A stretch of 64,000 bases of DNA from Methyloversatilis sp. (GTDB lineage Bacteria; Pseudomonadota; Gammaproteobacteria; Burkholderiales; Rhodocyclaceae), in the NCBI GenBank assembly GCA_016791045.1, contig JAEUNO010000032.1, forward strand, positions 124,001-188,000, in the 5' to 3' direction. A program made the translations under genes and the position numbers. Below the pieces are notes generated by a model, which saw nothing but the letters and a program-made list of their open reading frames with translations, was not told the origin of the DNA and did not search any database. Shown one piece after another: positions 54,296 to 62,506 of the stretch (within the stretch, counting starts at the first letter, position 1; each line of letters starts with the position of its first letter).

Positions 54296-55497
54296 CAGGC
54301 GTAGTTCAGACCCATGGCTTCGCGCACGTCGCGCATCGTTTCCGACGCCAGCTTGCGCGCGCGCTCGCAGCCGTCGGCGACGATGTTGCGCAGCAGCATG
54401 GGGTCTTCCTCATATTGCCGTGCACGTTCATGGATCGGCGCCTGTTCCTTCAGCACGGCATCGATCACCGGCTGCTTGCAATCGAGGCAGCCGATGCCGG
54501 CCGAACGACAGCCCTCCTGTACCCACTGCTTCGTGCTGTCATCCGAATAGATGACATGGAACTGCCAGACCGGGCAGCGATCCGGGTCACCCGGGTCGGT
54601 ACGCCGCACGCGCTGCGTGTCGGTCTTCATGCCGCGGATCTTCTTGGTCACCAGATCCGGCTCTTCGCGCAGCATCAGGGTGTTGTTGTACGACTTCGAC
54701 ATCTTCTGGCCATCGAGACCCGGCATGCGCGCCGCTTCGGTCAGCAGCGCGCCGGGCTCGGCCAGGATCATCTTGCCGCCGCCTTCAAGATAGCCGTACA
54801 GCCGTTCGCGGTCACCCAGACTCAGGCTCTGTGCCTCGTCGAGCAGCGCATGCGCCTGTTCCAGTGCCTCGTCGCGACCTTCCTGCTGGTACAGCGTGCG
54901 CAGTTCCTCGTACAGCTTGCCGCGCTTGCCGCCGAGCTTCTTCACCGCTTCGCGCGCCTTTTCCTCGAACCCCGGCTCGCGCCCGTAAAGATGGTTGAAG
55001 CGGCGTGCGACTTCACGCGTGAGTTCCACGTGCGGTACCTGATCCTCACCGACCGGCACCAGATTGGCGCGGTAGATCAGGATGTCGGCCGATTGCAGCA
55101 GCGGATAGCCGAGAAAGCCGTAGGTCGCCAGATCCTTGTCGGACAGCTTGTCCTGCTGATCCTTGTAGGTCGGTACGCGCTCGAGCCAGCCGAGCGGGCA
55201 CATCATCGACAGCAGCAGGTGCAGCTCGGCGTGCTCGGGCACCCGCGACTGGATGAACAGCGTCGCCTGCGACGGATCGACGCCCGCCGCCAGCCAGTCG
55301 ACCAGCATGTCCCACACGCTGCGTTCGATGACCTGCGTGTCTTCATAGTTGGTGGTCAGCGCGTGCCAGTCGGCGACGAAGAACAGACAGGGGTATTCGT
55401 GCTGCAGACGCACCCAGTTCTTCAGCACCCCGTGGTAGTGGCCGAGGTGCAGGCGCCCGGTCGGGCGCATGCCGGAAAGAACACGTTCAGCGTACAT
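54295..55497 (-). CDS. trpS: Tryptophanyl-tRNA synthetase
   Basis: This 400-residue class I synthetase charges tRNA-Trp. The HIGH-like motif is HLGHYHGVL near 17-25 and the KMSKS motif is in GQKMSKSYNNTL near 220-231. SADILIYRANLVPVGEDQVPH is the substrate-pocket region. It is about 65 residues longer than E. coli TrpS because of a C-terminal extension, the longer form common in betaproteobacteria. It follows a site-2 protease gene by 18 bases and is upstream of scpA on the same strand. Confidence 0.95.
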   Translation of the reverse strand: MYAERVLSGMRPTGRLHLGHYHGVLKNWVRLQHEYPCLFFVADWHALTTNYEDTQVIERSVWDMLVDWLAAGVDPSQATLFIQSRVPEHAELHLLLSMMCPLGWLERVPTYKDQQDKLSDKDLATYGFLGYPLLQSADILIYRANLVPVGEDQVPHVELTREVARRFNHLYGREPGFEEKAREAVKKLGGKRGKLYEELRTLYQQEGRDEALEQAHALLDEAQSLSLGDRERLYGYLEGGGKMILAEPGALLTEAARMPGLDGQKMSKSYNNTLMLREEPDLVTKKIRGMKTDTQRVRRTDPGDPDRCPVWQFHVIYSDDSTKQWVQEGCRSAGIGCLDCKQPVIDAVLKEQAPIHERARQYEEDPMLLRNIVADGCERARKLASETMRDVREAMGLNYA

Positions 55498-55515
55498 GGT
55501 GTGGAATCATCCAGT

Positions 55516-56172
55516 TCAGAAAAGCAGCGCAATCAAGGCCAGTCTGGCCAGCGTCAGCAGCGGGCGCAGGATACTGTCCAGCACGCCGGTCAGCAAAAGT
55601 GCAAGCAGCAGGAACAGGCCGTAGGGCTCAAGACGGGCAAAGGCCATCGACGGTCCGCGCGGCAGCAGACTCACCATGATGCGGCCGCCGTCCAGCGGTG
55701 GAACCGGCAGCAGGTTGAGCACCATCAGCAGCAGGTTGATCAGGATGCCCGCCTCCGCCATGAGCGCCAGCGGCTCGCCAAAATACTGGGGAGAGGCGTC
55801 CAATGCAAATTTGTAGACCAGTCCCCAGATCACGGCCATGACCAGATTGGCGCCAGGCCCTGCGGCAGCCACCCACAGCATGTCCTGCTTGGGACGGCGC
55901 AGAAGCGAGAAATTGACCGGTACCGGCTTGGCCCAGCCGAACAGCAGGCCGGGCTGGCCGAGCATCGCGGCGCCGAAATACATGACCAGCGGCACCAGTA
56001 TCGTACCGACCGGATCGATGTGCTTCAGCGGGTTGGCCGTGATGCGCCCGGCCAGGTGTGCCGTCGGATCTCCCTTGAGCAGCGCGGCGTAGCCGTGCGC
56101 CGCTTCATGCAGGGTGATCGCCAGCACCACCGGGATGATGATGATGGCCAGTCGCGCGATCATGTCATCCAT
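55516..56172 (-). CDS. Site-2 protease family (M50) membrane protein
   Basis: This 218-residue intramembrane metalloprotease of the compact Rip-type M50 group has HEAAH with zinc ligands H22 and H26 and catalytic E23. NLLPVPPLDGGR supplies the third ligand D161. Five or six hydrophobic segments are visible and there is no PDZ domain. A second in-frame ATG at 56163 is possible. The substrate is unknown; its position in the tRNA-synthetase/condensin block is conserved in many proteobacteria. Confidence 0.9.
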   Translation of the reverse strand: MDDMIARLAIIIIPVVLAITLHEAAHGYAALLKGDPTAHLAGRITANPLKHIDPVGTILVPLVMYFGAAMLGQPGLLFGWAKPVPVNFSLLRRPKQDMLWVAAAGPGANLVMAVIWGLVYKFALDASPQYFGEPLALMAEAGILINLLLMVLNLLPVPPLDGGRIMVSLLPRGPSMAFARLEPYGLFLLLALLLTGVLDSILRPLLTLARLALIALLF

Positions 56173-56205
56173 GCGCGCTCCCTGCGCCAGGCAGGCGGTC
56201 GGCGC

Positions 56206-56838
56206 TCACGATTCGTCGAGGCCGAAGCGCGACACGTCGCCTGCACCGGCGCGTATCAGCAGCGGCTCGCCGGACGACAGATCGATCACCGAAGTCGGCC
56301 GGGTGCCACACGAGCCCGCTTCGATCACCAGATCCAGTTCGTGCTGCAGGCGCTCCCTGATGTCGTCTGCATCGGTCAGCGGCAGCTCTTCGCCGGGCAG
56401 CAGCAGCGTCGATCCGAGCAGCGGCTCGCCCAGTTCGGCCAGCAGGCTGGACACGACCGGATGGTCGGGCACGCGCAGCCCGATGGTCTTGCGCTTCGGG
56501 TGCAGCATGCGGCGGGGCAGTTCGCGCGTCGCTTCCAGGATGAAGGTGTACGCGCCTGGCGTGGCGCTCTTCAGCAGCCGGAACTGTGTGTTGTCGACCC
56601 GTGCCAGGCTGGCGATCTCCGACAGATCGCGGCACATCAGCGTGAAATGATGCTGGGCGTCCACGCCACGGATGCGCCGGATGCGCTCCAGCACCTGCGC
56701 ATCGCCCATGTGGCCGACCAGCGAATAGGCGCAGTCGGTCGGGATGGCCGCCAGCCCGCCGGATCGCAGGATGTCGGCCGCCTGGCGTATCAGTCTGGGT
56801 TGCGGATTGTCGGGGTGAAGATTGAAAAGTTGGGCCAA
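56206..56838 (-). CDS. YciO/YrdC/Sua5 family protein
   Basis: This 210-residue protein belongs to the YrdC-fold family. AAIPTDCAYSLVGHMGD is the threonylcarbamoyl-AMP synthase-like entry loop, and GAYTFILEATRELPRRMLHPKRKTIGLRVPDHPV, read in pieces, matches YciO. YciO members share the fold but have weak or altered activity compared with TsaC, so the exact reaction is uncertain. The gene lies between the PHP exoribonuclease and the site-2 protease, the usual yciO context in this class. Confidence 0.88.
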   Translation of the reverse strand: MAQLFNLHPDNPQPRLIRQAADILRSGGLAAIPTDCAYSLVGHMGDAQVLERIRRIRGVDAQHHFTLMCRDLSEIASLARVDNTQFRLLKSATPGAYTFILEATRELPRRMLHPKRKTIGLRVPDHPVVSSLLAELGEPLLGSTLLLPGEELPLTDADDIRERLQHELDLVIEAGSCGTRPTSVIDLSSGEPLLIRAGAGDVSRFGLDES

Positions 56839-56957
56839 TTGGAATCGAAGGGGAAAATCAAGGGGAAAACCTGTGGCAAGTCGTCCGGGGCAAGTCGTTC
56901 AGGGCCACTCGTCCTGGGTCAGTCGCCATAGTTCGCTTCGGGGCGCCGTGCGCGAAC

Positions 56958-57815
56958 TCAGGTCATGCAGATCACACGTTCGTTCAGTTCCGGGGACCGC
57001 CATATCGGCTGCAGATCGTCGGGCAACGGCGCGCTGCGCCCCAGATCCACCGCGCTCTCGTCAGGCGCATGAAAATCCGAAGCGCGCGAGGCGTAGAAGC
57101 CGAATCGGCGCGCCAGGCGGGCAAAGGTACGCACTTCAGCGTCGCCGTGCGAGCCGGACACCACCTCGATGCCGCGGCCGCCAAGCGCATGGAATTCCTC
57201 GAACAGCTGTTCGATCCGCTCACCCGAAATGCGGTAACGCCCCGGATGGGCAATGACCGCGACGCCGCCGGCGCCATGTATCCAGGCCAGCGCCTGAGAC
57301 AGCGTGGTCCACCGGTGATCGACAAAGCCCGGTCGTCCGGGTACCAGGAAGTTGCGGAAGACGCCGTGAACATCGCCTGCATAGCCCTGCTCCACCAGCA
57401 CGCGCGCAAAGTGCGAGCGTCCGACCAGTGACGGGTTGCCGGCATGCCGCATTGCGTTTTCGTAGGGTTCAACCACGCCCAGCAGTGACAGTTCGTCCGC
57501 AATGCGCAGGGCACGCGCGTCGCGCCCGCTGCGCACCCGGGTCAGGCCGGCGGCCAGATCCGCATTCGACGGGTCGATGCCCAGACCGACGACGTGAACC
57601 GTGATGCCGCCCCAGCTCACCGACACTTCGACGCCGTCGATGAAGGACAGGCCGCACTGCATTGCAGCGTTGCGTGCTTCGTCGAGTCCGCTCAGCGTGT
57701 CGTGATCGGTCAGCGACCACAGTTCGACGCCATTGGCCGCTGCGCGGGCAGCCAGTGCCGAGGGCACGAGCACACCGTCGGAGTGGCAGGAATGGCAGTG
57801 CAGGTCAGCGTTCAT
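56958..57815 (-). CDS. rnm: PHP-domain 5'-3' exoribonuclease/3',5'-nucleoside bisphosphate phosphatase (YciV/TrpH/RNase AM)
   Basis: This 285-residue PHP metallohydrolase has metal-binding motifs DLHCHSCHSDG near 4-14, SLTDHDTLSG near 34-43, an acidic FIDGVEVSV, HRWTT, AVIAHPGRY near 190-198 and SDFHAPDESAVDLG near 248-261. It matches YciV, now known as RNase AM, which trims RNA 5' ends and hydrolyses 3',5'-bisphosphates. It is the first gene of the minus-strand block leading to yciO and trpS, and it is divergent from gcvH with an 80-base gap. Confidence 0.9.
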   Translation of the reverse strand: MNADLHCHSCHSDGVLVPSALAARAAANGVELWSLTDHDTLSGLDEARNAAMQCGLSFIDGVEVSVSWGGITVHVVGLGIDPSNADLAAGLTRVRSGRDARALRIADELSLLGVVEPYENAMRHAGNPSLVGRSHFARVLVEQGYAGDVHGVFRNFLVPGRPGFVDHRWTTLSQALAWIHGAGGVAVIAHPGRYRISGERIEQLFEEFHALGGRGIEVVSGSHGDAEVRTFARLARRFGFYASRASDFHAPDESAVDLGRSAPLPDDLQPIWRSPELNERVICMT

Positions 57816-57895
57816 ATCCTGTCGATTCTATCAGGCCATCGTCCCCCGCCCGGCGCGGCTACAATTCGCACTGGTCATTTCAACCTGGAACAGCA

Positions 57896-58273
57896 ATGAA
57901 TCACCCGGATACCCTCCGCTACACCGACACGCATGAATGGGTCAGGATCGAACAGGACGGCAGCGTGACGGTCGGCATCACGGATCACGCGCAGGACGCA
58001 CTTGGCGACGTGGTTTTCCTGCAATTGCCCGAGGTCGGCCAGCAGGTCGCCCGCAGCGACTCGATGGCCGTCATCGAATCGGTGAAGTCGGCGTCGGATA
58101 TCCATGCACCGGTGTCGGGCACGGTGACGGCGGTCAATCCGCCGGTCGCGGATGCGCCCGAACAGGTCAACAAGGATCCGTACGGTGCGTGGATGTTCGT
58201 CATCAAGCCGGATGACGCCGGCGAGCTCGATGTCCTGATGGACGCCGCCCGCTACACCGCTTCCATCGCCTGA
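57896..58273 (+). CDS. gcvH: Glycine cleavage system H protein
   Basis: This 125-residue lipoyl carrier protein shuttles aminomethyl groups between the P and T proteins. The lipoylated lysine is K64 in ESVKSASDIHAPVSG, and TDTHEWVRIEQDGSVTVGIT starts the protein. Length and motifs are normal. No gcvT or gcvP flanks it here; the downstream gene is convergent after 19 bases and the upstream gene is divergent. The H protein may pair with gcvT and gcvP elsewhere, or serve as a lipoyl-relay protein. Confidence 0.96.
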   Translation: MNHPDTLRYTDTHEWVRIEQDGSVTVGITDHAQDALGDVVFLQLPEVGQQVARSDSMAVIESVKSASDIHAPVSGTVTAVNPPVADAPEQVNKDPYGAWMFVIKPDDAGELDVLMDAARYTASIA

Positions 58274-58292
58274 TCGCCCGGCTGCAGCCTGC

Positions 58293-59030
58293 TCACGTCT
58301 TGCCGCGTCCGATGCGCTGGCCGTGCTTGCGCAGGCTGCCTGACAGCTGATCGATGATTTCGCCGGCTGCGGCGACGATCTGGTTCGGACCGAAGCCGGC
58401 CGACTTCATTTCCCGATAGAAGGATTTGGCCAGCAGCTTGGCCATCTGCGCAGGCTGTGCCGCGCCCTGCGTGAAGGCCTCCATGGCCGGCAGCGGCACG
58501 TGGCCGCCGCTTTCCAGCGCGCGCTGCGCAAAACCCGAATTCAGCAGGTAAGCCAGCTGAGCGACCTGGATCGCCTTGCCCGCGTACAGCGCCAGCGCCG
58601 CGAGCAGTTGCTGGTCGACGGCGGTGAACGGTGCTTCGCCACGTGGCCGGCGCACATTGATGACGCCCAGCACACGGCCATCCAGCGCAAGCGGCTGACA
58701 GATGAAACTGCCGCCCTCGCCGCGCACCCGGAGATCGGGCGCGGCGGTATCGACGTCATCGATACGCTGCGCGACACCGCTCGCGAGTACGCTGCCGGAC
58801 GTCGACATGCCGACACCGACGCGCACCTGCAGGGCGTCTTCGGCCAGTTCGCCGCGCCACGCCGCAAGCCCGAGCAACGCCTGCTCACCCTCGCCGTCGG
58901 CCAGCATGATGGACGCGCGGGCGCAGCGCACGCCCGACCATACGGCATCGATCACCTGATCGAGTGCCGCCTGCAACAGACCGCGGCCGGCATCCGGCGC
59001 GGGCGGCGACTTCGGCTTCTCAGCAGCCAT
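58293..59030 (-). CDS. GAF-domain protein at the end of an Mla-like operon
   Basis: This 245-residue protein has a GAF domain (about 15-160): ARASIMLADGEGEQALLGLA, then a GVGMSTSGSVLAS loop and LDGRVLGVINVRRPRG, then FTAVDQQLLAALALYAGKAI. The C-terminal 80 residues are helical without a recognised domain. ATG 59030 overlaps the end of the lipoprotein gene by 11 bases, so it is the fifth gene of the lipid-transport operon. A regulatory role for the transporter is inference. Confidence 0.72.
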   Translation of the reverse strand: MAAEKPKSPPAPDAGRGLLQAALDQVIDAVWSGVRCARASIMLADGEGEQALLGLAAWRGELAEDALQVRVGVGMSTSGSVLASGVAQRIDDVDTAAPDLRVRGEGGSFICQPLALDGRVLGVINVRRPRGEAPFTAVDQQLLAALALYAGKAIQVAQLAYLLNSGFAQRALESGGHVPLPAMEAFTQGAAQPAQMAKLLAKSFYREMKSAGFGPNQIVAAAGEIIDQLSGSLRKHGQRIGRGKT

Positions 59031-59631
59031 CGCGTGCGCCTTCCATCGTCGGAGACGCGACCCATCCGGCAATCCGGACACCCAGGGCATCGACGGCACG
59101 CGCCGATGCCGCCACGCCGGCGGCCGCATCGGCGCCGGCCGCCGGTTCGCTGATCGCGAACGGCAGGCTGGCCAGTACGCGCTGCCCACGCATGTCGGTC
59201 AGTACGGCGCGGCCGGACAGCAATGCCCGCGCGCTGTCCGGCCGGTCGAAGTGCTGGATGAATTCATCGATGTCGACCCGCAGCCGGCAACCCGGGCCGG
59301 TGCCCGCGTCGTCGGTCTGCAGCATCTGGCGCAAAGCGACCGCCAGCATTTCCGGTGGTGAAGCGGCCCAGCGGCTGAAGGCGTAGATGTCGCGCCGGGT
59401 CGCACTTTCGTAGGCAAGGCGGTAGTGCATCGCACTGCCATCGAGCCAGCTCGGCGAACGGACCTCGATGGCGCGCAGCCCTGCGATGCGCTGCAAGGTG
59501 GCACGCGCGCTGCCCAGATCGTGCAGTGCCGGTGGAGGCGGACGACTGACCAGCGGCCCGCAGCCCGCCAGCGCCACCAGAACGAGCGACAGCACCGCTG
59601 TCCGGACCTCCCGCATCGACCCAGCCTTCAT
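59020..59631 (-). CDS. ABC-type transport auxiliary lipoprotein (PqiC/MCE-associated)
   Basis: This 203-residue lipoprotein has a lipobox LVALAGC with the modified cysteine at C24 (C19 if the second in-frame Met is used). The rest resembles the ABC-transport auxiliary component (PF03886), which is anchored in the outer membrane and works with MCE proteins. It overlaps the MCE gene by four bases and the GAF gene by 11. It probably links the inner-membrane MCE complex to the outer membrane. Confidence 0.82.
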   Translation of the reverse strand: MKAGSMREVRTAVLSLVLVALAGCGPLVSRPPPPALHDLGSARATLQRIAGLRAIEVRSPSWLDGSAMHYRLAYESATRRDIYAFSRWAASPPEMLAVALRQMLQTDDAGTGPGCRLRVDIDEFIQHFDRPDSARALLSGRAVLTDMRGQRVLASLPFAISEPAAGADAAAGVAASARAVDALGVRIAGWVASPTMEGARDGC

Positions 59632-60605
59632 CGCACCGCTCCTTCCGTGGCCGGCGCAAAACCGGCTTCACCCGGTCCGGCACGGGATGTTTCGCGCCCC
59701 AGCAGCAGCGTCTGCGGCGAGGATTCAAGCTCGCCCAGCACCCGGTTGAGCTGGCGCGAATTGCGTTGCACCTCGTCGATCAGGCTCTGCAGCCGGGGCA
59801 AGGTGTCGTCGGTCACCTGTTGTCCGGCCACCACAGCCAGCGCATCGACGCGATCCGTCAGCTGTTTCATCGAACCCAGCAGGGCACGCAGATCTTCCGC
59901 GGCCCGACGGCCTTCACCGCTGGTCTGTTCGACACTGGTCAGAATGCCGCTCAGGCGTTCGACGTTCTGCGGCGACATGACGGCCTGCGTTCGCTCGAAC
60001 GTCTGCCGGGCCTCGGCCAGCACGGCCGGCAGCCCGGCCAGCGAAGCATCCAGATGCGCAGTGGCCGACTGCATATTGGCCAGCACGCCGGATATCCGCT
60101 CGATATTGCCGTCGTCGAACAGCACGTTCACGCGCAGCAGCACCTGCCGCAGCACAGCCATCGTGTCGGTCGCCTGCGAACCGAGCGCATCGAACTGCGA
60201 GCCACCGAGCGGTATGCGCGCAGGGCCCTGTTCGCCGGCCAGCAGCGGCGCCGGATCGGAGCCGTCGTCGTCGAGATCGATCAGCGCGAGTCCGGTCACG
60301 CCGAGGTAGGACAGGCGCGCACGCGTGGCGGCGGTGACCGGAAAGCGCGCCGGAATGTCGATGCGGACATGGATCTCACGCGGTGCGTCGGGATTGATCG
60401 AAATTTCCTTCACCTTGCCCACCCGGATGCCGCGGTAGCGCACCTGTGCCTGCGGACTGAGTCCGCTGACATTCGAGGTCGTCACCAGCAGATACTCACG
60501 CCCCACTTCGCTGTCGCTCGACAGGAACCAGGTCGCCAGACCGACACAGCCGCTCATCAGCAGCAGGAAAAGCCCGGCAGCGAGGGCGTGGGCGCGACTT
60601 TCCAT
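59628..60605 (-). CDS. MCE/MlaD-family substrate-binding membrane protein
   Basis: This 325-residue protein has an N-terminal signal-anchor (about 8-28) and an MCE domain (about 38-115): TTSNVSGLSPQAQVRYRGIR, then VGKVKEISINPD and TRARLSYLGVTGLALIDL. A long helical region follows, ending in a Pro/Gly-rich tail. It would form the periplasmic ring or tunnel of a lipid ABC transporter. It sits between the ATPase gene (two bases upstream) and the lipoprotein gene. The tail is longer than in MlaD (about 180 residues), placing it with the YebT/PqiB-like or ttg2-like single-MCE proteins with coiled coils. Confidence 0.87.
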   Translation of the reverse strand: MESRAHALAAGLFLLLMSGCVGLATWFLSSDSEVGREYLLVTTSNVSGLSPQAQVRYRGIRVGKVKEISINPDAPREIHVRIDIPARFPVTAATRARLSYLGVTGLALIDLDDDGSDPAPLLAGEQGPARIPLGGSQFDALGSQATDTMAVLRQVLLRVNVLFDDGNIERISGVLANMQSATAHLDASLAGLPAVLAEARQTFERTQAVMSPQNVERLSGILTSVEQTSGEGRRAAEDLRALLGSMKQLTDRVDALAVVAGQQVTDDTLPRLQSLIDEVQRNSRQLNRVLGELESSPQTLLLGRETSRAGPGEAGFAPATEGAVR

Positions 60606-60607
60606 CG

Positions 60608-61378
60608 TCAGCGCACCGTGACATCCGGCCTGCGCTGCAGGCGATCGGAGGCGAAGAAGTTCTGGATGAACGGGTGGTCGACGTTCATGACGTGATCAAG
60701 CGGGCCATAGGCCAGTATACGTCGCTCGCCCAGCACGGCCACCCGTGTTGCCAGCGCGGCCAGCGTATCGATGTCATGCGTGACCAGAACGACCGTCAGG
60801 CCGAGTTGTCCGCGCAGCGTGCGGATCAGGCTGACGAAGGCGGCCGAGCGGTCCGGATCGAGGCCGGCGGTCGGTTCGTCGAGCAGCAGAAGTTCGGGTT
60901 CGAGTGACAGCGCCCGCGCCAGTGCCACCCGCTTGATCATGCCGCCGGACAGTTCGGAGGGCATCAGCCAGGCATGTCGGGGCTCGAGTTCCACCATGGC
61001 CAGCTTCATCATGACCAGATCGCGGATGGTGGCGCGATCCAGCCAGCGCAGCTCGCGCAGCGGGAAGGCGATGTTTTCGAGCACATTGAGTGCCGAGAAC
61101 AGTGCGCCTTGCTGGAACAGCACGCCGAAGCGCTGGCGCAACCGGCGATCGGCCAGCGCGTCGCCCGAGAACAGCGGCTGGCCGAATACGCGGATCTGCC
61201 CGGCGTCCGGTCGCAGCAGGCCGATCACCTGGCGCAGCAAGGTCGTCTTGCCGCTGCCCGAGCCGCCGACCAGCGCCACCACTTCGCCGGCCTCGACGGA
61301 CAGGTCGATGTCCTGATGGACGACGTTCGTGCCGAAGCGCGTCACCAGCCCGCGAATGTCGATGACCGGCGCGCTCAT
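60608..61378 (-). CDS. ABC transporter ATP-binding protein, MlaF-like
   Basis: This 256-residue ATPase has Walker A GGSGSGKT (38-45), Q-loop LFQQGALFSALNV, signature LSGGMIKRVALARALS and Walker B LLLLDEPTAGLDP, with a switch histidine in VTHDID. The LSGGM...KRVALARA form is characteristic of MlaF-type ATPases. It overlaps the permease by four bases (ATGA at 61375). It would energise lipid movement across the envelope with the permease and MCE protein. Confidence 0.9.
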   Translation of the reverse strand: MSAPVIDIRGLVTRFGTNVVHQDIDLSVEAGEVVALVGGSGSGKTTLLRQVIGLLRPDAGQIRVFGQPLFSGDALADRRLRQRFGVLFQQGALFSALNVLENIAFPLRELRWLDRATIRDLVMMKLAMVELEPRHAWLMPSELSGGMIKRVALARALSLEPELLLLDEPTAGLDPDRSAAFVSLIRTLRGQLGLTVVLVTHDIDTLAALATRVAVLGERRILAYGPLDHVMNVDHPFIQNFFASDRLQRRPDVTVR

Positions 61379-62499
61379 CCTCCCGGCAGTCCGATGTGAC
61401 GCGTGGCGATGGCGAACAGTGCGTCGACCAGAATGACGCAGGTGATGGCGCTGACCACGGATTTGGTTGTGTTCGACGACAGGCTTTCGGTATTGGGCTT
61501 CACCGACAGACCGAAATGACAGGCCACCAGCGCGATCACCAGCCCGAATGCGACGCCTTTCGCCAGCCCGATGTACAGATTCGCGATCGGCACCACGCGC
61601 GGCAGCGTGTCGAGAAAGAAGCCGTAGCTCATGTCGAGTTGAATCGATGCGGCCACCATGCCGCCGAACAGCGCAGCCGATGAGGTCCACAGCACCAGCA
61701 GCGGCAGCGCCGTCACCAGCGCCAGTACCTTGGGCAGTACGAGCCGCAGGCTGCGTGGTACGCCCATTGTCGCCAGCGCATCGATCTCTTCGGTCACCCG
61801 CATCACGCCCAGCTGCGCGGTCATCGCCGAGCCGGATCGTCCGGCCACCAGCACGGCCACCAGCACCGGCCCGAGCTCGCGCACGATGCCGATCCCCAGG
61901 ATGTTGATGATGAACACATCGGCACCGAAGGTCTTGAGCTGCAGCGCCGACAGATACGACAGCACGACGCCGATCAGGAAACCGACCAGTGCGGTGATCG
62001 GCAGTGCGCTGACGCCGGTCTTGTACAGATTGGCGGAGATCTCCCGCAGCGGGGCGTCCCGCGGCCAGCGTGCGATGTGCAGCAGGTCGAGCAGCAACTG
62101 GCCGATCAGCGCGACCAGATCGCCGATCTGCCGCCCGAAGGACAATCCGGCACGGCCCAGTTGAGCCAGCGAATCGAACGACGTCGACTGCGGCGTTGCC
62201 AGACGGCTGCGTGTGCCAAGCACCGAGGCCGATTCCAGCATCGCGAGCGTATGTTCGCCGGCGTCGAGCGTTGGCGGCAGGCGATCACCCCAGATGCGCC
62301 ACAGCAGGCAGGCGCCAAGGCTGTCGATGCGGGCAATGCCGGTCAGATCCCAGCGAGCGGCGGCGCGTGCCTCACCGGTGTCGAGCGCGGCGCGCAACGC
62401 GTCGACGCGGCCTTCCAGCCCTTGCAGCGTCCAGTCGCCGCACAGTGATGCGACCGGCGCAGCACCCTCCCGATCGAACGATACGGTCGGTGCGCTCAT
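61375..62499 (-). CDS. MlaE-family permease with N-terminal STAS-like domain
   Basis: This 374-residue permease has a STAS-like segment at about 1-95 (DLTGIARIDSLGACLLWR) fused to an MlaE permease domain (about 120-370): LYKTGVSALPITALVGFLIG, then IVRELGPVLVAVLVAGRSGS and ALATMGVPRSLRLVLPKVLA. It contains several membrane helices. In the classical mla operon the STAS protein (MlaB) is separate; here it is fused to the permease. It is the first gene of the operon permease-ATPase-MCE-lipoprotein-GAF. Confidence 0.9.
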   Translation of the reverse strand: MSAPTVSFDREGAAPVASLCGDWTLQGLEGRVDALRAALDTGEARAAARWDLTGIARIDSLGACLLWRIWGDRLPPTLDAGEHTLAMLESASVLGTRSRLATPQSTSFDSLAQLGRAGLSFGRQIGDLVALIGQLLLDLLHIARWPRDAPLREISANLYKTGVSALPITALVGFLIGVVLSYLSALQLKTFGADVFIINILGIGIVRELGPVLVAVLVAGRSGSAMTAQLGVMRVTEEIDALATMGVPRSLRLVLPKVLALVTALPLLVLWTSSAALFGGMVAASIQLDMSYGFFLDTLPRVVPIANLYIGLAKGVAFGLVIALVACHFGLSVKPNTESLSSNTTKSVVSAITCVILVDALFAIATRHIGLPGG

Positions 62500-62506
62500 G
62501 CACGTG

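Noticed and set aside
54088-56931. A 947-codon plus-strand frame antisense to trpS, the site-2 protease and yciO
   Set aside because: All three minus-strand genes have intact active-site motifs; the plus frame has none.
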